Shown piece by piece: positions 60,528 to 64,000 of a stretch of DNA of 64,000 nt (positions are counted from its first letter, which is position 1; each line of letters opens with the position of its first letter). The stretch is from JAJPKR01 sp050746125. Its GTDB lineage: Bacteria; Acidobacteriota; Terriglobia; Terriglobales; SCQP01. The DNA lies in contig JBOGKX010000052.1 in assembly GCA_050746125.1 (NCBI GenBank), forward strand, positions 1 through 64,000, in the 5' to 3' direction. The position numbers and the translations under genes are program-made. The notes beneath the pieces are model-generated. The model saw nothing but the letters and a program-made list of their open reading frames with translations. It ran no database searches and had not been told where the DNA came from.

Positions 60528-61472
60528 TTGGGCAGTTTTCCCTCCACCACCGCGCCGGCGCCCTATTACCCGCTCATCGTCCAGCCCCCGCCTTACAGGC
60601 CGCGGCGGTGGACGCCGCTCTTGTTGCTGGGGCTGACCGTGATCAGCACCATGGTCATCGGCGCCCGCCTGGAGTTCAACTTCCGCCAAGGACTGCCCGC
60701 CTACCGGACCAATACCGACGTCTTCCCCTTCGTCTGGATCTGGCATCATCCACGCCTGCTGGCGTTGGGCATTCCCTTCAGCGCCGCGCTGCTCGGCATT
60801 TTGCTGGCGCATGAATTGGGCCATTACCTGGCCTGCCGCCATTACCGGCTGGAAGCTACCTGGCCGCATTTCCTGCCCGCGCCGACCCTGATCGGCACCT
60901 TGGGCGCCTTCATCATGATCCGCTCGCCGTTTCGCAACCGGCGCCAGCTCTTCGACGTGGGCGTGGCTGGACCGCTCGCCGGCTTCGTGGTGGCCATTCC
61001 GATTTTGTTGCTGGGATTGGCGCGCTCGCCGGTGCATATCGGCCATGCGGATGCAGCGCTGGAGTTTGGCTGGCCGCCGCTGATGGCGGCGCTGTCGCAC
61101 CTGCTGCGGCCCGGCATAGCGCCCGCCGCCTTGGCGCTGAGCCCGCTGGCGCGCGCCGCCTGGGTGGGGCTGCTGGCCACGATGTTGAACCTGATCCCGA
61201 GCGGGCAGCTCGACGGCGGGCATATCCTCTACACGTTTTTCCCCGGCCTGCACAGCCGGGTTTCCTGGTCCATGGCGGCGCTAATGCTCTATATGGGCTG
61301 GCGCTATTGGAGCGGCTGGTACGTGTGGGCGGTGCTGCTCGTGGCCATGCGCGCCCGACATCCTTTCGTGCCGCGCGGCGAACCGGTGGGCGCGGTTCGA
61401 ATAGCACTGGCCCTGGCAGCTCTGGCGATCTTGGCCGGCACGTTTATCGCCACGCCATTGGTTTTCTATTAG
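60528..61472 (+). CDS. Site-2 protease family (M50) membrane metallopeptidase
   Basis: 314 residues with about six to seven membrane spans. The zinc-binding motif HELGH lies in LLGILLAHELGHYLACRHY (about 85-105), and the second ligand motif is NLIPSGQLDGGH (about 223-234). FDVGVAGPLAGFVVAIPI is typical of the family. It cuts membrane-bound substrates such as anti-sigma factors or signal-peptide remnants. It starts at TTG; no strong ribosome-binding site is visible and the first 28 residues are proline-rich. The nrdR gene begins 10 bp downstream. Confidence 0.9.
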   Translation: MGSFPSTTAPAPYYPLIVQPPPYRPRRWTPLLLLGLTVISTMVIGARLEFNFRQGLPAYRTNTDVFPFVWIWHHPRLLALGIPFSAALLGILLAHELGHYLACRHYRLEATWPHFLPAPTLIGTLGAFIMIRSPFRNRRQLFDVGVAGPLAGFVVAIPILLLGLARSPVHIGHADAALEFGWPPLMAALSHLLRPGIAPAALALSPLARAAWVGLLATMLNLIPSGQLDGGHILYTFFPGLHSRVSWSMAALMLYMGWRYWSGWYVWAVLLVAMRARHPFVPRGEPVGAVRIALALAALAILAGTFIATPLVFY

Positions 61473-61482
61473 CCTAGTACCC

Positions 61483-61938
61483 ATGAAATGTCCCTTTTGC
61501 GGCCACCCCGAGGATAAGGTGGTGGATTCACGCGAGAGCAAGGAAGGCGAGGCCATACGCCGGCGGCGCGAGTGCCTGGCCTGCGCGAAGCGCTTCACCA
61601 CCTACGAGCGCATCGACGAGATCCCGTATATGGTGGTCAAGAAGGACGGCCGCCGAGAGAAGTTCGACCGGCAGAAGGTGCTCAATGGGCTGTTGCACGC
61701 CTCCGAGAAGCGGCCCATCCCCATGGGCCGGCTCGAAGCCATTGTCAACGAGGCGGAAAGCTTGGTCGTGGAGTCGCCGGACCGCGAGGCGCAGACCAGC
61801 CAGATCGGGGAACTGATCATGCGGCGGTTGCAACAACTCGACAAGGTCGCCTTCGTGCGCTTCGCCTCGGTCTATCGGGACTTCAAAGACCCGCGCGAGT
61901 TCATGGAGGAGCTGAAAAAGGCCGGCGTGCGGGATTAG
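61483..61938 (+). CDS. nrdR: Transcriptional repressor NrdR
   Basis: 151 residues, exactly as usual. The N-terminal zinc ribbon is complete (MKCPFCGHPEDKVVDSR with CLACAKRFTTYER), and the ATP-cone follows (VKKDGRREKFDRQKVLNGLL, with EFMEELKK near the end). With ATP/dATP bound it represses ribonucleotide reductase genes. No nrd gene is in the window. It may be co-transcribed with the M50 protease gene upstream. Confidence 0.96.
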   Translation: MKCPFCGHPEDKVVDSRESKEGEAIRRRRECLACAKRFTTYERIDEIPYMVVKKDGRREKFDRQKVLNGLLHASEKRPIPMGRLEAIVNEAESLVVESPDREAQTSQIGELIMRRLQQLDKVAFVRFASVYRDFKDPREFMEELKKAGVRD

Positions 61939-62210
61939 GGGCGGGGCGGCGCCTATTGACAGTTTTGGTCCAAGGACGACGCGGAACGACGGCGCGGGGC
62001 GGCGACAACCTGTGCCAGGGGACAGGCCCAGCCCCCTGCGCAAATTTGATAAATTACAGAAAAGACGGGCTCTGGCGTTCGGCCAACGAAGTCGGGGGCG
62101 CGCGGCGCCGATCGGCGTCTCGATTGCAGGGTAAGAGGCGAAACCCGAGTTCGGATCACGGGGCGCGGGCTCCGATTTAGGCCGACGAGGGAACCAAGGA
62201 GACTGCCAAG

Positions 62211-62720
62211 ATGATGAATCGCAAGAAGCGCTCGGAAGGTTTTTCGTTGATCGAACTGCTGATTGTGGTGACGATCATCCTGATCCTCGCCGCCATCGCC
62301 ATTCCCAAGCTGCTGACCGTGAAGCAGCAAGCCAACTCCACCGCCGCCGTGGCCAACATGAAGTCGATGCAGAACGCTCTGACGGCGTTCGCCGCGCAGT
62401 ACACCTCGGTGGGCTATCCGGCGACGCTAGCCGCGCTCGCCGGCCCAGCGGGTGCCGTGCCGTCGGCTACCGGCGCGGAGCTCGTCGATCTTTCGTTGGT
62501 TACCAACCCGAAGCAGGGCTACAACTTTAACTATCTGAACGACGGTACTACGCCATCCGCGCTATATGGATTGACTGCGGACCCGGCTTCAGCCGGTACT
62601 GGCACACGCTCCTTCTGTACGGACCAGAACGACGTGATCTATTACCAGGACGGGACGCCGTACGGTGCGCCGACCGTGAGCGCGAGCAACGTGTGCGCTG
62701 GGAAGGTCATCGGGCAATAA
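62211..62720 (+). CDS. Type IV pilin / pseudopilin-like prepilin
   Basis: 169 residues. The short basic leader ends at the prepilin peptidase site SEG-FSLIELLIVV, with Glu at +5 of the mature protein, followed by the hydrophobic helix TIILILAAIAIPKLL. The globular part has a late cysteine pair (SFCTDQN and SNVCAGK) that can form the pilin D-loop disulfide. It is processed by PilD and assembled into a pilus or type II secretion pseudopilus. The 272 bp upstream are gene-free. A strong terminator follows at 62743. Confidence 0.88.
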   Translation: MMNRKKRSEGFSLIELLIVVTIILILAAIAIPKLLTVKQQANSTAAVANMKSMQNALTAFAAQYTSVGYPATLAALAGPAGAVPSATGAELVDLSLVTNPKQGYNFNYLNDGTTPSALYGLTADPASAGTGTRSFCTDQNDVIYYQDGTPYGAPTVSASNVCAGKVIGQ

Positions 62721-62742
62721 CGAGTTAGGTCACTTCGTCTTG

Positions 62743-62775
62743 CGGCGGCGGGCGACCGGGCCCGCCGCCGTTTTT
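62743..62775 (+). terminator. Rho-independent terminator of the prepilin gene
   Basis: CGGCGGCGGG (62743-62752) pairs perfectly with CCCGCCGCCG (62761-62770) around an 8-base loop and is followed by TTTTTC. It lies 22 bp after the prepilin stop and just before the end of the convergent toxin gene. Confidence 0.92.
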
Positions 62776-62777
62776 CT

Positions 62778-63203
62778 TTATGCGCGCACCGTAAAGCCGC
62801 ATTCGCGACCGTGCGCGGCGGCGAAGTCAATCATGCGTGCGTCATAGGTAACGAGTGGACACCCGAGTTCGATGGCAGTCGCGATCAGCAAGCGATCGGC
62901 CGGATCGCGCGATTCGAAGCCGGAAATTGCGTGGGCGCGTGCGGCGGCGTTGGGCGTCAGCGGTGCCGCGGCGACCCCCGCTCGACCCAGAAAGCGCTCG
63001 ACCCAGGCACTGGGGGCAACGTCAAGATCGAGGCGACCGCCATGCACCAGCGATGCGATCTCCCACGCCGAAATCGCGCTGAGAAGGATTGTGCCGCCCT
63101 CTTTCCGGCAACTTTCGATCAGGATTCGAGTTGGGTTGCGGAGGCGCACATCGCCGCGGTCGAGCCAGATGGCAATGTGAGTGTCAAGCAGCAGCTTGTC
63201 CAC
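62778..63203 (-). CDS. VapC-like PIN-domain toxin
   Basis: 141 residues. The PIN acidic residues are visible: the first Asp in LLLDTHIAIWL, Glu in ISAWEIASL and the Asp in RDPADRLLIATAIE, with a late Asp in VTYDARM. It belongs to the group with DTHxxxW at the start. It cuts RNA, probably tRNA or rRNA, when freed from its antitoxin. It starts with GTG at 63203, overlapping the antitoxin stop by one base (TAGTG), so translation is coupled. Confidence 0.9.
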   Translation of the reverse strand: MDKLLLDTHIAIWLDRGDVRLRNPTRILIESCRKEGGTILLSAISAWEIASLVHGGRLDLDVAPSAWVERFLGRAGVAAAPLTPNAAARAHAISGFESRDPADRLLIATAIELGCPLVTYDARMIDFAAAHGRECGFTVRA

Positions 63204-63457
63204 TAGCGGTCGATCTCACGGCCGGTCTCGGCATCGGGAACGACGTCCAGGGCGGACGCGAACGGGTCAACCCCTGGCCGATATCCCGCCGAGTCCGGGT
63301 GCGCCCCGAAAAGCGAGCCGGTACGCGCCTGGCGGTCCAGCAAGCAGCGCACCGCCTGAGCTACCGCTTCGGTCTTATTTCCGCCGGTGAGCTTGGCAGC
63401 CGCCTCTTCGATCAGCGCCACGACGTCTGGCCGGTTTATGGTGATAACGCTGGCCAT
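63203..63457 (-). CDS. VapB-like antitoxin
   Basis: 84 residues. The N-terminus (ITINRPDVVALIEEAAAKLT, then NKTEAVAQAVRCLLDRQ) matches the short VapB/PSK-type ribbon-helix-helix antitoxins. The C-terminal half should wrap the toxin active site. It lies first in the operon, as in most vapBC pairs. A perfect palindrome 12 bp upstream of its start is the likely autoregulatory operator. Confidence 0.85.
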   Translation of the reverse strand: MASVITINRPDVVALIEEAAAKLTGGNKTEAVAQAVRCLLDRQARTGSLFGAHPDSAGYRPGVDPFASALDVVPDAETGREIDR

Positions 63458-63468
63458 GCCGCTATCCT

Positions 63469-63488
63469 ATCATTATCGCCATAATGAT
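63469..63488. promoter_or_regulatory. Palindromic operator of the vapBC operon
   Basis: ATCATTAT at 63469-63476 and ATAATGAT at 63481-63488 form a perfect 8+8 bp inverted repeat with a four-base centre. It lies 12 bp upstream of vapB. AT-rich palindromes at this place are normally bound by the VapB or VapBC complex to repress their own transcription. That role is inferred from position. Confidence 0.75.
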
Positions 63489-63605
63489 TGTTCGCCACGC
63501 CGCGTCAGCCACGCCGCGAATTGGCGCGCCCAGCGCCGGTGGCGAGAACTAAGTGCTTTATTATCAGAGCGAAAATTCGGCAGGCGGCGTGCTCCATAAG
63601 GGGCG

Positions 63606-64000
63606 ATGCAGCGCGTCTCCCAATCCCGGCGCGGCACGGCCGGCTTCAGTCTGATCGAATTGCTGATCGTCGTCACCATCATTTTGATCCTGGCGGCGAT
63701 TGCCATTCCGAAGCTGATCGCGGTGAAGATGGTGGCGAATGAAGCGGCCACGGTGTCGAACATGCGCACCGTTGACAGCGCCGAAACCGCCTATGCCTCG
63801 CAATATCCCGCCATCGGCTTCAGCGCTTCGCTAGCAGTTCTCGGCGGGGCCGGTGTGACGCCGACTAGCGCCGCCGCCTTGCTGCTCGATTCGACGCTGG
63901 CGCGAGCGGTTCCCAAAAAGAGCGGCTACAAGCTAACTTACGCGCCAGCCGGCGGCGTACCGTGCGGCGACTATGCCCTCAATGCCGACGCCACGGCGCA
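63606..64000 (+). CDS. Second type IV prepilin, running off the window
   Basis: At least 131 residues, 3' end missing. A leader ending in GTAG precedes the prepilin site and FSLIELLIVVTIILILAAIA, which is identical to the same stretch of the prepilin at 62211-62720; the following IPKL is also shared. The globular parts diverge, though SQYPAIGFSASLAVLGG resembles AQYTSVGYPATLAALAG in the first, so these are tandem paralogues. The vapBC operon lies between them on the opposite strand. Confidence 0.87.
   Translation, partial: MQRVSQSRRGTAGFSLIELLIVVTIILILAAIAIPKLIAVKMVANEAATVSNMRTVDSAETAYASQYPAIGFSASLAVLGGAGVTPTSAAALLLDSTLARAVPKKSGYKLTYAPAGGVPCGDYALNADATA

Noticed and set aside
61956..61961. 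TTGACA upstream of the first prepilin gene
   Set aside because: It matches a -35 box but there is no acceptable -10 at 16-18 bp. A sigma-54 site was also sought and not found.
62016..62038. CAGGGG/CCCCTG hairpin after nrdR, considered as a terminator
   Set aside because: The stem is only 6 bp and there is no T run, so it is too weak to list as a feature.

Overview
The window is GC-rich, densely coded bacterial chromosome, most likely from an Acidobacteriota member. The evidence for that lineage is indirect: an Oar-like TonB receptor with an N-terminal carboxypeptidase-regulatory domain, a DUF5916 outer-membrane protein, a glutamate-carboxypeptidase-II-like M28 peptidase, several families I know mainly from acidobacteria (7956-8774, 29404-30879), many ECF-like sigma factors, and a gene order that does not match the model phyla. 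No rRNA, CRISPR array, prophage or complete insertion sequence is visible. One tRNA (Lys-TTT) is present.

Left part (1-17 kb): a membrane GT-C-like protein, a family 2 glycosyltransferase and a secreted M28 peptidase on the minus strand; a LuxR-type regulator and a diguanylate cyclase facing each other; a RodZ-like protein with a conserved partner; a DHA2 exporter; an AsmA-like protein; envelope proteins; then molybdenum-enzyme maturation genes (MocA-like nucleotidyltransferase coupled to XdhC) and a quinone-oxidoreductase-like dehydrogenase. The gaps at 8.8-9.3 kb and 16.7-17.3 kb, and the left edge, carry copies of a dispersed hairpin-bearing repeat.

Middle (17-36 kb): a two-subunit periplasmic molybdenum hydroxylase (IorAB type); a solitary nuoB followed by an HD phosphohydrolase; an ECF sigma factor with a zinc-finger/TPR anti-sigma candidate; a complete dipeptide/oligopeptide ABC transporter with its binding protein divergent from the other four genes; a second sigma factor preceded by repeated operator-like motifs; Skp/OmpH; a decayed stretch (29.3-31.1 kb) holding fragments of an mscS and a redoxin gene around one intact hypothetical gene; MscS; PolX; and an ACP-KAS II pair.

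The most interesting locus is 36.7-39.2 kb. A promoter, a SAM-I (S-box) riboswitch and a well-formed terminator/antiterminator precede a threonine-synthase-like PLP enzyme and a ThiS/MoaD-like sulfur carrier whose diglycine is followed by two extra residues. A pyruvoyl-dependent arginine decarboxylase follows. SAM control and the sulfur-carrier partner suggest that the PLP enzyme may take part in protein-thiocarboxylate-dependent homocysteine/methionine synthesis rather than, or as well as, threonine synthesis. That is inference.

Right part (39-64 kb): an outer-membrane barrel protein, an HD-GYP response regulator coupled to a dolichyl-phosphate-glucosyltransferase-like enzyme, a cupin, a lipoprotein overlapping rel/spoT, a LOG-family protein, a DUF5916 protein, a PAS-LuxR regulator, a small zinc-ribbon gene, a TIM-barrel isomerase, a frameshifted TonB receptor, tRNA-Lys, an alginate-lyase-like protein, MobA, a DUF4097 protein, an M50 protease, NrdR, and two closely related type IV prepilins separated by a vapBC toxin-antitoxin operon with a perfect palindromic operator. 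The second prepilin runs off the right edge.
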